DNA of 64,000 nt, taken from assembly GCA_034620365.1 (NCBI GenBank), contig JAQGEQ010000097.1:310001-374000 (forward strand), in the 5' to 3' direction. The DNA is from Pegea sp. RAD2-039. Taxonomy: Eukaryota; Chordata; Thaliacea; Salpida; Salpidae. Made by a program: the position numbers and the translations under genes. This document shows positions 34,082 to 54,268 of the stretch, in pieces. Every line of letters starts with the position of its first letter. The stretch's first letter is position 1. The notes beneath the pieces are model-generated. The model had not been told where the DNA came from. It searched no databases and saw only the letters and a program-made list of their open reading frames with translations.

Positions 34082-34330
34082 ATTTTTCAACGCATGACTG
34101 CAACTAACAAATTCTACAGCTCTAACACCCAACAAAAACCGGAAAAAATGAAAAGTATCACAATTTAGTATAATTTAAGTTTAGTAATTAATATAAAAAG
34201 AATAGAAACACTACAGAGGAATAAATATAAATTGTGAATTAAGAATACAAAATATTTTTAGCAGTTGTTATATATCACTTTTGAACAAAATTTCTTAATT
34301 CATATTTTTAACAACATTTTGAAAAACCAA
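34082..34330 (+). repeat. Dispersed short repeat copy (diverged)
   Basis: It begins TTCAACGCATGACTGCAACTAAC and keeps AAATTCTACAGC, AAGAATAGAAACACTACAGAGG and AAATATAAATTGTGAAT. It is the same family as at 23.96 kb but with more substitutions. Non-coding. Confidence 0.65.
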
Positions 34331-34566
34331 ACTTTGATGTAATATGTTTAAAAACAATATTTCATTAATTTAATAGAAAACTTAATTAGTTTAGATTAAT
34401 AAAAAATAGATTATTCATTGTTTGAATCAACTATTTTAATTCTAGTAAATATTAAATATATATATTTATATATATTAAATATATCTAAAAAAGCTCAAAT
34501 TGTTTATTAAGTTTAAAAGTTTTTAAATCTTTAAAACGATGACACTAAAAATCTTCTTAAATTGTT

Positions 34567-35622
34567 TTATTCAAACTATTTTCTGATACGCCTTAATGAA
34601 AAGAAACTGACGGAACAACTGAACTTCGTCAGCTTTAATTTACTTTCAATACCTTCTTCTTCTTTTACTGCTGCAGGCTAAAACAGAAAATTTATTTAAT
34701 CTATTTTGAATAGAAAAAATTCCATTCATATTTTCAAGATTTTTAATCAAACTTTTATTGAATTTTTCCTCTCAAAGAAAATTCTTTGTTTTAATATGAA
34801 ATTATTTTCTGATTACTTCATAAACTGTTAAAAACAAAGCATAAAATATACTTGTAATTGTATAATTAAAAAATCAGGACATATTTTTATTAGTTTAAGA
34901 GAACGTTTATAAGAATATCATGTTTTAATCAAACAACAACTTTTTAGTAAACAAATATTAGAAGTTGTTTCTATAAGTTTTTCTTATCTAGGTTCTTCTA
35001 TATTTACAATTTGTAAACTGCAATATCTTGCATTTGTAAACTATTTCAAAATTAATTAAATAAATGTTGGAAATCTAATTTGTGATCATACTTAAATTTG
35101 TACTTTGATAAAAATTCTTTGACTCATACCAGTAAAACTAATTTCCATAAATAAATTTCTTTTATTTTCAAGAAAAAAAGTCAAACCTTTCTATATTCAA
35201 AATAGCTAAGAATTAAACAAGTAAAAAGTATTTTAAAGTTTTTTTCAAACTCAATCAAACGTTTGTTGCCCAATTAACTGTAAAACATTAAATAATAAAA
35301 ATACTTTTACAATAATCAGACAACTAAATACCAAAAAGCTACAACATGATTGTCTTCTAAAAAATAACTTTTAGTACTTTCCTAATTTTATAGCTGGTAG
35401 AAAAAAGTTTTGAGGCTTAATATGCCTTTACTTCCTGTAATAATTTAAATTCAAAACATGATCTAATAATTTGTTTTTTTCAGCCTCGCTGAGTACGTAA
35501 TATTTACTTTTTTTCAATTCTAAACATTGTTTATTTCTTAGCTTGTTAATATAAATGAAAGTATTGTAAGTAAAACTATATAATACTTCAATTACTGGTT
35601 TAAATTGAAATGAACTGAACAA
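34567..35622 (-). other. Possible exons of an unrecognised minus-strand gene
   Basis: Two patches look coding. At about 35540-35430 the minus strand reads ELKKSKYYVLSEAEKNKLLD and on to NLNYY, closing at a strong donor (AGGAA then GTAAAG). At about 34675-34575 an acceptor CTGTTTTAG is followed by a frame PAAVKEEEGIESKLKLTKF that ends in a stop. The phases do not join cleanly: splicing them directly gives a different short ending (NLQQ). No family is recognised. Confidence 0.22.
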
Positions 35623-36404
35623 TTATAGAAACGTCATGAAAACGAACTTCATAAATGTTAAATTAACCAAAGTATAAGTAAACACATAAGTTTATAGAAA
35701 TACATAAAATCAGATCTATTCTTTAAGTAGTCATACAAATTATCAAATTAATATCAAAAACAACATTTCTGTTTCTGTCATTATAAAAAAGTTTTAAATA
35801 CTCGATATATTTTCATTTGTAAGAAACTAAACCACTTAGTAAAAAAACCTTTTTGTTTTAATACAATAATCTACAAACCTATGTTGAAATAAATATCAAT
35901 TTTTTAGAAGAATAAAATAATCAAGCAATAGAAAATTTATTATTAAACAAACCAATTTAATTGAATTATTAGAGTTCAATGAATTGTCGAAATTTTATAA
36001 ATTGTTTAAATAGTTTTGTAACTTTAATAACTATGAATTTATTTATTATTACATTTAATTTTGATATAAAAGTGAGCTTAAAAACTGAAATTTTATTCAT
36101 AATCCACAAAAAGATAAGAAATCTGACAACATTTTTTGCATTCTTCAAAATATGACTTAAAAAATATTAAATTAAACAATATTTTCACTTCAGTAATTTT
36201 CTTCACTTCGCTAAACTCTAGTTATTTTTACTTACGTACATATCAAATATCTCAAGACGTTTTTAAAATAGATTTGAAATAGATTTAGAATTAATTTCTA
36301 GAGTTTTTAAAAGTAAAATAATCAAATTTGTTTTTTTAACATTTTATACAAAACTAACAAAAAAATGTCAAGACTTCAAATAGATTTAAATGTATTTCGA
36401 TTTG

Positions 36405-36677
36405 TTACAAACTGAAAGAGATTATTCGATTTGATAGAATTAAAAGGTTGAAGTAGTTATGAAGGCGTAGAAAGACAAAGTAGTTATTTTCTGTTGCCTC
36501 ACACAAGATTGATTCAAAGTCCAACCATTTCATTTTAACTTGGGATGATTTTGAAGATATAAAGAGCAACGACAGATTCAAGATATATCTTTGTTGCAAC
36601 TGATCTTTCTGAAGACAACGGATTTGAGATTTAAAATCATCTTGGCTCTTTATAAGCGGATGATGCTTATCTAACAA
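36405..36677 (-). other. Possible coding fragment, unknown
   Basis: The minus strand holds a 90-codon frame with the start MLDKHHPLIKSQDDFKSQIR and a less AT-rich composition than its surroundings. A TTGTTAG acceptor-like site sits at its start. No homologue is recognised, and the end drifts into low-complexity Leu/Ile/Ser. It could be an exon, a decayed gene or chance. Confidence 0.2.
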
Positions 36678-38939
36678 ATCTCAACAATTTATCTTAACAT
36701 AGGGTCATGGTAGTTAACAAACAAAAGTGAGATATTTTCTCTTAGCATTGAACTTGGAAATAAATTTCATTTTTACAATTTTTGAAATAAACTTTGTGGA
36801 TTCACTTCTTTATGAAAACAGCTTCTTTTTTATATTTGTTCGATATTTTTACTGGTAGCACCAACCATAACAAGTTTCATTCTAAAGTTTTTTTACTTCT
36901 TATATTTTCAATCAGTTAGAATAATAGAAAGTCTTGTTATAAGAATCTAAGCTTCAGTAGAAACTGAATAAACAAACACCAGTGTTTGCAGGCATCATAT
37001 TTGGCGAATCTCAACTTAGTCTTTTTACTTTATGAGTTGCGTTAACTAAGAAAGTTTTAAAAAACTGATATTCTATTTGAATAAGTGGTTATAAGTTGTG
37101 ATAAAGTTATTTAAAAAAGTATCTTTCAATATCTATTAAAAGAGATAATTTCCTGTTTTCTAGCTTCTCTACTGACTAGTGAATTAATTATTTTAATTAT
37201 TATATAAACTACTCTATAAAAATTGTATTCGAGAAAAACCAAAAAGAAATAAAGTACTTTTGATGTAATGATTTTAATGAATTAACAAATTATTTCATAT
37301 TAGTCATACATTATGATAATCACAAATTAATGATAAGCTCTCTAAGATATCTTGAAAGTTTATTTGTCTTTTTAATTTGATTTCATTTTGGAGTCACGCT
37401 CTTAAAATCAAAAGAAGCTTTTAAAAGTTTTTAAGATCTATTTGAAATGATATCATCTTAAATAAAATTATTTTAAATGTACGATTGTGACACAAAGTGA
37501 AAACACAAAAAGGCAGATGAAATATTTCACTAGATAGGTAAGGAAAAGTAAGACCTTGGAAATGAAATACAAAATTGTAATCAAGTGAATCTAATTACGA
37601 AATGAAGAACTTCATAAAACTTCTGGCCAACTGATAGGTTACTGGATGTAACTAAATAAGAAAATAACTTTTACTAGCTAATCATTTTTCAAATATTTTA
37701 TAATTTATTACTCTATAGTTAATTTACTTATAAATAATTCATTTAAGTTATTCAAACATGAATTGATATTAAAGATGATTCCAATTTTATTTTCTGTTTA
37801 ATATTGGTATTGCCAAATGAATAAAATTAAAAAGTAATTTAATAGATTCGTTTTGAAATGATAAAAAACTTTTTATCTAAATAATTTTTGGTAATTTAAT
37901 TTTTTAAAATATTAATTTGTATTTGACTTTTTTTAATCTTGTGTAAATTTACAATATCTGATTTAATTATAGTTTATTTGTTTATATTTTATTTGATTAT
38001 AGTCATTTACCAATTTTAGTAAACATTTATTTACATATATTTCGTGATTCTGTACTTTAGTCCATTTAAGACAATTGGCCTTTTAGTAACCAAATTTTGG
38101 ATAAACTATACAGAACTTGCTGATTTTCTTTAGAATAATTATAAAAAGTTGGCGCTTTCTTCATAAATTCAGTGTTTTTCAAGCACAAGAATTATCAGTA
38201 GCTAAAAGTTCGACTAAATTTTGTCATTTACAAAAATTTATAATTGAAAGTGCGAAAACGACCTAGCTTGCTTTTATTGGATTACTTGAGGATTTAAATT
38301 GAACGAAACAATTAAAAGTAAACATAAAAAATTGAGTTTATAAAAATTAAAAAAAAATAATTATCTTAAATTTTAAATAATTTACAACTTAACTGTAATT
38401 ATTTTAAGTATTAATTTCAGAATGCTTAAGTTGTTATTTTCTCCTATAATATTCACTTTAAATAAATTTACATTTTACAAACTATTAATTGGCGATTATA
38501 TTTAGAAAATTGTTTTAATTTATTAAGAAATGTAGTTAAGCTTTAATTTTGGGTTAATATTTGAATTTAAAAAATCTAATCTATTAAATAATAGCTAAAA
38601 ATCAAATAATATATGTGATAAGTAAATAAAAAAAATACAAAAAAACGTTTTTTGTTCCCAAAACTTATTTCTAATCCAAACACAAAAATTTTCTAAACTG
38701 AAAATAATTTGAAAAGTTTACATTTCTCAAAAAAGATTTGCTTCTTCTACAGTTTATGTATTAAATGTTTTTAGTTAGCTTTTTAACACCAGAAACAAAC
38801 TTTATTCAAACTAAATTGTGAAGATGCTACATCGATTAGTAGTTTAGAAGTAAGTCTATTTTTAAACACATTCGATTTACATTTAATACTTAGAAAATAA
38901 TTGAAATTTCCATTTAAAAGTAAACACTTGTTAATAAAT
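36678..38939. other. AT-rich stretch without genes
   Basis: Nothing could be supported on either strand. The two flanking stretches 33673-34081 and 35623-36404 are also empty as far as I can see. Confidence 0.4.
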
Positions 38940-39245
38940 CTATTTAATAGTAGTATTCGGCCGAGAACAACCAAGCTGTAAGCCAGGGCAGGAGTGATAA
39001 GAGCCAGTTGTTGCCCATGCAGCAGGATTCCACGCCAACAAGGTTATACAACGAAACAGAAGGACTGATGCAGCTGGCGTCGCAGGAGCTTCTGGAAAGA
39101 CACTGAGTACATCGACAAACTGCCTACGAGGTTCCAACTTTAAATTCAGAGTTTTGTGTCCCATAGAAGTGTTGCCAGTAACCAGACTCACAAGGCCCTT
39201 CTACCCGGGTTTTTATGGATTTTTTGTCGCAAATTCATTTGTTAG
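38940..39245 (+). repeat. GC-richer dispersed element, copy 1
   Basis: It shares blocks with 61680-61932 and 61933-62345: CTGTAAGCCAG, AAGGTTATACA, CTGATGCAGCT, GCAGGAGCTTCTGGAA, GACACTGAGTAC, GACAAACTGCCTACGAGG, TAGAAGTGTTGCCA and CTTCTACCCGGGTTTT. Base composition is near 50% GC, unlike the host. Here the internal 22-bp unit occurs once. A run of nine G follows at its right edge. Chance minus-strand frames cross it, but no protein family is seen. Confidence 0.7.
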
Positions 39246-39292
39246 GCGGCGGGGGGGGGACATATTTAAAAATAAATTTCTGTAAGCTTTAA

Positions 39293-39740
39293 ATGTCTCG
39301 ATTTATTATTAGTCCAAAGAACGTAGATACAAAGAAGAATAGAAGCAAGACAAGCAACTTTAAAATCTCATATAACGAAGTATATAGGGACGCAGCAAAC
39401 CATGCAGTGAAGGGCACAGTGGAGGACACACTATTCGGTCGGTTTTTAGAGCGCCATTTCACTATTGCATCTCCTTGCTCTTATCATCTCTTGCATCAAA
39501 GAAAATATAAAAAAAAATCAAGCCAATCACAGCATCAAAGCCAGATGCGCTTCTGGTAATTACTGAAGCGTGACAATAGAAGAGTTGTAGAAAAGTTGCT
39601 TTCTTTGACAAATACTGCAGTTGATTGAAGAGTAGTTGCTGGTGAACGGTCATTTATTTCAATTAATAAATTAAGGAAGAAGAAAAGGACGTTTTGATGG
39701 CGAGCGCTGATTGGTTGGTTGGAGACAGCGTTGATAGAAA
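39293..39740 (+). mobile_element. Probable hAT-type transposase relic
   Basis: The plus strand contains an 88-codon frame (39293-39559, starting MSRFIISPKNVDTKKN). Then at about 39600-39680 a broken frame reads LTNTAVD-stop-RVVAGERSFISINKLRKK. The ERSFS-x(3)-I-K-x(2)-R pattern is the C-terminal dimerisation block of hAT transposases. An internal stop and the small size mean it is dead. Assignment rests on this one motif and is tentative. Confidence 0.35.
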
Positions 39741-39818
39741 CAATTTGAAAAGTACCGGAAGAAGCACAAAGTTATTGCGGAGTAAAAAATAAGGTTTTTG
39801 ATGAAGGCAAATAAAAGA

Positions 39819-47085
<7,267 letters not shown>

Positions 47086-50000
47086 TTTTAAAAGTTCAAA
47101 AAGGAACTTTAAGAGAAAAGATTAAATTAGACCTTTAGAGAAAATAGTAAGATGAAAGCAAAAGAAATTTTGAAGATATAATCAAGTTTTTATAAAAGTA
47201 GTTAAAAATCATTTTAAAAATTAACAACTTTTTGAACTTGAATAATTTTACCTTGTAGTAATTATAAATTGTTAGTTGTTCTGCTTATGGTCATAAGTTA
47301 AATGATTAGTCTGATAAATATTACATCAACATTAAAAACTGAAAAATAAAATTTGAAAAAAAACAAGTTAATACAATAAATTTATAAAAATAAATATCTC
47401 AAAAATAACATTAAATATTGTAGTTTCAACAAAAGCAGATTAAATTAAACTCTATGATCTTCTAAACTTATTGCTTATAAAAAAGATTTTAAATCTGCAG
47501 AAAAAACTAATTTGTTGTAAATGTAAGACTTACTATACTTAAAATTTAAAAAGTCAAAGTTAAATGAATTAAATAAAACCTAAATATAAAACATTTATGG
47601 AATAAAAACAATTATCTATATCAAAAAATTAATTTTATAAATACCAAAGAATATTCTAAATTTTGTTAAATAACAAAATTAACAATAAAAACAAAAATTT
47701 AAAAAAGTTTTAAATTCGTTTATTTACAAGTTTTCTAAAGAATCACAAATTAATCTTAATGATATTAAAAGCATCTAAAAGCAATCTAAACATCTTATTT
47801 CTCAAGTTTGAAACAAATATATTTTATTACTTTATTTCCAATTATGGAAAATATATTATTAAAACAATAATTATGAAATTAACTTAAATTTCAAAATATT
47901 TTAATTTATCTGTTTAATATCTAATTTAAATATTTAAATTAATTTTTTTGATAAACTTGAAATAATATTCATCAAAATTTAATTGAAGCAATAAATATTA
48001 TTAATTTAAAAGAAATATTTTTATAATAAACTTAATAATTAAATCAAATAAATAATTAAAAATGATAATTACAAAAGATTCATGAATGACATCACATTAA
48101 GCAAATTTCAAAACAAGAAATGACAATTTTATAAATTGAATGATAAAAATACTTTCAATATTTGATATAAAATCTAATTAACTCAAAAATTAATAAAAAA
48201 ATTAATTAAAAAAAACAAAAAACATGAATTTAGTAATAACTTAGCAAATTAAATCGATAAAAATTATAAATATTTCATTACTATCTTCAAATCCGTAAAA
48301 AAAATGTATTTTTAATAGGTTAGACTGAAAATAATTGAGTAGCTAGATTATTATGAAGTGATATATCCCACTAGAGGGTCACAGTGTAAGCACATTTTGG
48401 ACTATTTCAGTTTTGGCTCCGTCAACTAAAGTTGTAAATAAAAACTATCATAAAATCAATAATGTTATTAGCTAAAGAAACTAATTACAATTTAAACAAT
48501 TTATTATTTAAAAAGTTTTATATGACAATAACTAAAGCAAGAACTGACTTTTTTTTTGTACTGAATGTTTGCAATAGTTGAAATTTGTTTTAATTTTCAT
48601 TTATTTATTACAATAAACGCGAAGGATACATTCTCACAAATAATATTATAATTAAGACATAAATTTAGAAAGAAAAGGATCTTAAACAAAAATTTAAGTA
48701 CTCAATTCGAAATAAAGCACTGGACAGTAACTTTACTACTTATAATAATATTTAAGGCATCAGTTTTATGATGATTCATTATAAGCAATTCACTTCTTGA
48801 ATAAGTTATTCAACAAACCAACTACGGACAACGCTAATAAATGCTCATAACTATTTGATAACTTTCTCACAACTTATTTTTATACAATTTACAATACTTT
48901 AGATCTAAAAAAATAAAAATTAAAAACGTTTTGGTCTTAAACTTTATTCTTTAAATATTCTGTACAATTAAATTAACGTTTGCATTATGATATTATTTTA
49001 AAACTGTCCTTAATAATCAGTTTTTAATAAAAAGAAATCCTTCTGTTAAATACATATAGAAACATAGAATTATGTAAAATTTTTTAGTTAGTGAACTAGT
49101 TAGTAAAATTCGTGCTAAGGTGAGTTCAAGTGAGTTTAAATGATTATTTTCTGTTTAAGAAAATCAATAAAATATTCAAATTGGCAAAATTTAATTATAT
49201 AGACAACTTTTACAATTAAATTTCAAAAATGTATATTTATTTATCGCACATAACAATGTTTGAAATTATTTGAACTTATTTGAAATGAATGGTTCGTATA
49301 CGTCGAGCCAACAATAGCTTCAAATTGTTTTTTTCTATTTAAAGCTGAACTGAATAACGAAGCTTTGCTTTTCAACAATTGTAAAATCCTAAAGTATAAT
49401 TACAAACGTAAAAATACTAACTGAGTAAAACTACAATTGCATGAATTGAAACTTCAATATTTCTTTTTTATAAATTATTAAATTGTGAATTAAGTAGTTT
49501 ATAAACTTTTGATTTAATCAAAATATTCGAACAATGTAAAAACTGTGTTTTTCAATACAAGGTTTTTAATCAAAGCAGATGCTTGTAACTCGCAATATAG
49601 ATAACTTTTATTTGTAAACAGTTTATTATAATTGAAATATTATTCTTTTATTGTTGAAGTAACTGAAATCTTTTTTAACTACAAAAATGTCAGAACGATG
49701 TAACAATTTTAAGATTAAAATAGGTGGTTCACCTAAATACTGCCAACCTGTAAAGCCATTTTCTACTATAATATTAAATGTGGCTTTTCTTGAGAAATAA
49801 GTTAGAAGTAACTAATAATGACAGATTCAATTTCTTTATAAAAATTCGACATGGATAGTAGCTGCTTAACTTTTTGTTTATTTAGCTTGTCTTCAAATTA
49901 AAAATATTTTATTAGTTTATGGATTTATTATAAAAAAATTTGATTTTCAAAACTTTTATTAAATTTATTATTTAAATCTTTTGCAATTAAGTTTAAAGTT

Positions 50001-50996
50001 TTTTTTATAATTTATTTACATTTCTTAAAAGTAATTCTTGTTGCAGCTTCATGTTCTGTTATTTATCTTATAATTTAATAGAATTACTAATTTCAACTTT
50101 TAGTTTATACTTTAAGAAAACATTTTTATATTTTCTTTTATATTTTAATTAATTTGTTGTCGTCTGAAAATAATTTGTTAATTTCTTATATACTTATATT
50201 ATAATTATATTATTATAGTTTATAATAAATTATATACTTTCTACATACTTTAAATTCTTAATTATTTTTATATATGAAGTTGTAAACCTTAAATATTCTT
50301 TAAACATTTTTAAATTTTTATAATTATTATAATTGATTTTAGAATATGAAATAAATAAATGAATAAATTAAGTTGTTCTATTTTTAATGAAAATTATTTA
50401 CTAAAATTTGACTTTCTGTTTATGTTTTAGATATTTTTAGAAATATGGAATTTTTATTATATGGTAACTAGGGTTAGTTTATATATTAATTTATTTACTT
50501 TCTCTAGATTGATAAAAATTTAAAAAATAATCTTTTCTAGATAATCAAACTTTTAATAAGAAATTGTTGAGTTCTTTTTCAAAAACAGAAAAGTTCTTTT
50601 TATAAGATTTTAAACTTTTATAAAAAAATTTATCTGAAAATAAAACTTTTATAATTTCTAATTTGAAAGAAATTGATTTTTTAAACAAAAAAGTTCTTAT
50701 ATATCTGATATTTACTAATCTTCTTGAAAAGAAGTTCTTATAATTTAAATGAAAATATATTAAACTTGTTGTAGTTAACCCTTTTTAATATTTTAATTTT
50801 ATTACAATATATTTATGACTAGAAAATATTAATGATGTATTCTTATTGAATCATCAAGTTCTTCATTTTTAGCTTTTTATCAAAATTTAAACATTCAAAA
50901 GTAAAAATTGAATATTTTCTAAATCAACTTCTACATCTCGTTTAAATCTTATTTTGATGACGTCATTTTTCAGTAGACTTTTAAGAACATTTGAAG
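47086..50996. other. Divergent intergenic region USP32 to HGH1
   Basis: This 3.9-kb AT-rich region holds the promoters of two divergent genes. No coding exon is supported. A truncated LINE 3' end lies at 48595-48650. A TGACGTCA palindrome at 50958-50965 sits about 35 bp before the HGH1 start. Confidence 0.45.
48595..48650 (-). mobile_element. LINE 3'-end relic lacking the hairpin
   Basis: On the minus strand it reads TTTGTGAGAATGTA, then TCCTTCGCGTTTATTGTAATAAATAAAT. It is the family 3' end with the central hairpin (TGTTAGCGAGAGGTGC...GGCACCC) cleanly missing. Confidence 0.6.
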
Positions 50997-52426
50997 ATGA
51001 CTGAGATAGAAGAACTAAAAACGTTTTTAAAATCTGAAAATGTGGCTATGAGAATTCGAACTTCTCAATTATTAACTTCATTAACAGCTGATAATGAAGG
51101 AAAAAAATTAATTGAATCAAATTCAAGTTTCATTGAAGTAAGTGGTTTCAGCGACGGGGTTTCCCCTGAAATAAAACTCTCATTATTTTCACAGACAATA
51201 CTTCCACTTTTGAAAGATGAAAATACAACTGTTATTATGAATATTTATAATATATTTATAAATTTATCATCATCAATTTCATTTGGATATAAACTTATTG
51301 ATAATTATCAAATCTTACCAACTTTTATCCACCATATTCTGGATAAAACTTCAAAATTTGCTGATAAAAGCTGCATGTTACTCTGTAACATTACACGACA
51401 GTCATCAGCTGCTGCAACTGTTGCAGAATATTTGCTGCAATCTGAAATCAGCGAAGCGGAACAACTTTTAATTGCTTTTTGTACTGTTAATTACAACAAC
51501 TCAAAATGTACTTTGGATTATTTGGCTCCAATGTTTGCCAATTTAATGCAACACAAAAAAGGTAGTCAGCGTCTGTGTTGATGACGTCATCATCGCTTTT
51601 CTTCTCAGCACGTGACTTGGTTTTGAACAAGGAGAAGATGTTTATATGCAAATTAGCTTCTTTTCTTCACTCTGATCACTCAATAATCCGTAGAGGTGGA
51701 GTTGTCTCCATCATTAAAAATTGCTGCTTCCAATACGGTTAGTTCATCATCTTACTATCAACCTGAACATTCAAGCTGATGACGTCATACAGAAGCACAT
51801 GACATGTTGCTAAGCGACGAAGTGGACCTTTTACCACATCTCTTACTGCCCCTAGCTGGTCCGGAAGAATATGCAAATGAAGACATGGACAAGATGCCTC
51901 TCGATTTACAATATTTAGATGAATCTAAAATTAGAGAAAGCGATGCTGATATCAGAAAATTATTAATCGAATGTGTGAAGTTGGTTAGTTGATGACGTCA
52001 TTTGATTGTTAGTGACGTCATTTAATCGTTTGTGACGTCATCACAGCTGTGTGTGGAGCTTCGTGGACGAGAAGTTCTTCGTTCGAAAATGGTTTATTTG
52101 ATTTTCGACAATTTAGTTGAATTTGAAAAGAAAATTGGAGAAACTGAAAATATGAAAATCGCTGAACAAGTTGTTCAGGTTTGTTCTCGATGTGATGACG
52201 TCACTGATGCTACTGATGACGTCATTCGCTCTTTTTTAGATTTTAGTTTCCACGGAAACCGGAGTTAATAACCTGATGGAAGCAGCAACTAACGAATGAT
52301 GACGTCATCATCGTGTCAATTGTCGTGACGTCATCATCGCGTCGATTCCTATGACGTAACATCTTCTATTTGAGCGATTTTAGAAAATTTTCGAATTAAA
52401 TTTGATTTTAATCATTTGTGACGTCA
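50958..52426 (+). promoter_or_regulatory. Cluster of eleven TGACGTCA (CRE-type) palindromes across HGH1
   Basis: Perfect TGACGTCA sites start at 50958, 51582, 51780, 51993, 52013, 52033, 52196, 52217, 52300, 52326 and 52419. One is just upstream of the start codon, seven lie within the four introns and three lie just after the stop; none is in an exon. Most are extended as GATGACGTCATCA. TGACGTCA is the CREB/ATF full site, but repetition in every intron may reflect a genome-wide intron motif and not regulation. Confidence 0.6.
50997..52299 (+). CDS. HGH1: HGH1 homologue (eEF2 folding chaperone)
   Basis: Five exons (50997-51561, 51609-51737, 51793-51983, 52047-52178, 52240-52299) encode 358 aa. 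The start is the ATG at 50997 (MTEIEELKTFL), preceded by a TTTTTCAG acceptor-like site about 25 nt upstream. The N-terminal half is an armadillo-type helical repeat. Diagnostic C-terminal blocks are IIRRGGVVSIIKNCCF, VDLLPHLLLPLAGPEEY, MPLDLQYLDESKIRESDADIR and TGVNNLMEAA. HGH1 hands eEF2 to the TRiC chaperonin network, a role known from yeast and human. It lacks the extended C-terminal tail of vertebrate forms. Introns are 46-63 nt long and contain TGACGTCA palindromes. Confidence 0.93.
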
Positions 52427-52430
52427 TCAG

Positions 52431-52585
52431 CACACGATTCAGCGAAATTTGTTTCTAAAAAGTTAGAGATGTGTTCGAAAAGATTCTTGTTGTCACAGAA
52501 ACCAGAAAACTTTGAAATAATTCCTGTGGATGCTGAGATATCTGAGAGTATAATTGATAGAAGTTTTAAAACTTTCAATATTTGA
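52431..52585 (+). CDS. Possible small downstream cistron or orphan exon, 38 aa
   Basis: An acceptor-like GACGTCATCAG is followed by a frame open to 52585. Its first ATG is at 52469 (MCSKRFLLSQKPENFEIIPV), and it ends at TGA. Composition (PENFEIIPVDAEISESIID) looks protein-like and differs from the surrounding AT-rich DNA. No family is recognised. It could be a separate short gene reached by trans-splicing, an alternative last exon, or chance. Confidence 0.3.
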
Positions 52586-54268
52586 AATAAAAAATCAGTT
52601 TACTTAATAAAGATAAAAACTAAATTCTTAAATTTTCAAAATAAATCACAACGAAGCTTATAAAAGTTGAAAATTCAATTCATGATACAATTAAATCATT
52701 TTATAAATAAAGCTGAAATGTTTCAGAATATCTTTTTTATCTAATCACTTTTATCTCCTTTATACTTTTCCACAATTTTGCTAATTTCTAGATAAATAAA
52801 ATACAAAATTGATAAGTTTAGATTTGAAGCTAAATAACTTTAAACAATTTCAAACTTAAATACAAACTCCAAACAAATTTTAGTAAAATCACAATAAAAA
52901 TATTTGAGGTGATTTAAAAATAAAAAACGGAAACACTGCTACATTACAAAATTTTTTTTTATTTCTTTCTCAAACATTTTGTAAATCATTCTTAAAATAC
53001 GAAAGTTGAAAAAATTAAATCATTTTTAATATTTCATTTGAAACTACTAAAAATTTAATGTAAGGGTGAATAAATTACAAAATAATTTCAACCAAACTAA
53101 AGCTGATGAAGATAAAGAGATGATATCAGTTAGTAGAAACTGGTTCGAGATGTGTTTCCATGGAGACCTGGAAAATTTGGATGAATCTAATAAATAGAAT
53201 TTTTCTAAAAATTGATTTATAAAAAACAGTTTCACTTATTATCAGTTTGTTATTTATTTTCAAAAATTCTTTTAAACTTTAAATTTTTTATTGTTGATCA
53301 ATTTAGTGATTTATCTGTTTAAAATGGAAAGTTATTTTATGGATACAAGCAAAAATAATTTTCAACTGATAATAAAAATGAATAATTTGATAACTTTTGT
53401 GATCTTTTTTATCAGTTCTAACTTTAGTTTTTAAATTCTACAAATTAAACAAAAAAAATCTTAAACTGATTTGGAAGTATTTTATTGATTAGTAAAAAGT
53501 TTTGCGCAGAGCTTTTAGAAGTTTAAAATGATTGAAAGTTCTTCAGTTGATAGTTATTTAAAACTAAAAAGGTTTTTAAATCACATAAAAATTACTATAA
53601 AGTAGATACAAGTTGTTGATTTCTTTGTGTTGATCATTTATATCAATACAAAAATACAGAATTATTAGTGATGAAGAAAACGCTTCAACTAAATCTAAAA
53701 TCCATTTAAATATGAATTTTTTAACAAACTTTTAATTTCATCAATTTGTTATAAACTTTTATATTTTAAATAGAACAGCAATTCTTTTGAAAACTTAAAA
53801 TATTTGTTGAGTTTACTTAATTTTCTTCTAATTTTCTTTATCTACAAACTATCAAATCTTAGTTCTGATAATGGAAACAATTTTTTAACTTTCATTTCAT
53901 CAATTTTGTCATCTTAATTTAAATTTTTCTTTTCAAACAAGCAACATGTTTTAGCAACATTCAAAATCTTTCATAAATATTTATTTTAGTTTGAGTAACA
54001 CCAGCTTGGATCAAACTTCACTTTTTCAAATCTTTCAAAGATACTTTAAGCAAATGTTTAACTCGGCTTCATTCAATTATTATGAAATTAAAAGAGTATA
54101 TATAAGAAGCTTTAAAAGCAAACCAACCATTTAGATTTAAGAGAATTGAGATGATTAGTTTGTTTTTAAAATAGTTCAGACTTTTATTTCATTTTTTTAA
54201 TAGAATGAAAAATTTTTTTTTTTAGTGCATCAGTAAATTTACAGAATATTTAATTGAAAGCGCGAAGG
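52586..54268. other. AT-rich intergenic region
   Basis: No supportable exon. A long T tract ending in TTTTTTTAG near 54210-54225 lies about 45 nt before the start of the RING gene and resembles a splice acceptor. Confidence 0.4.
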
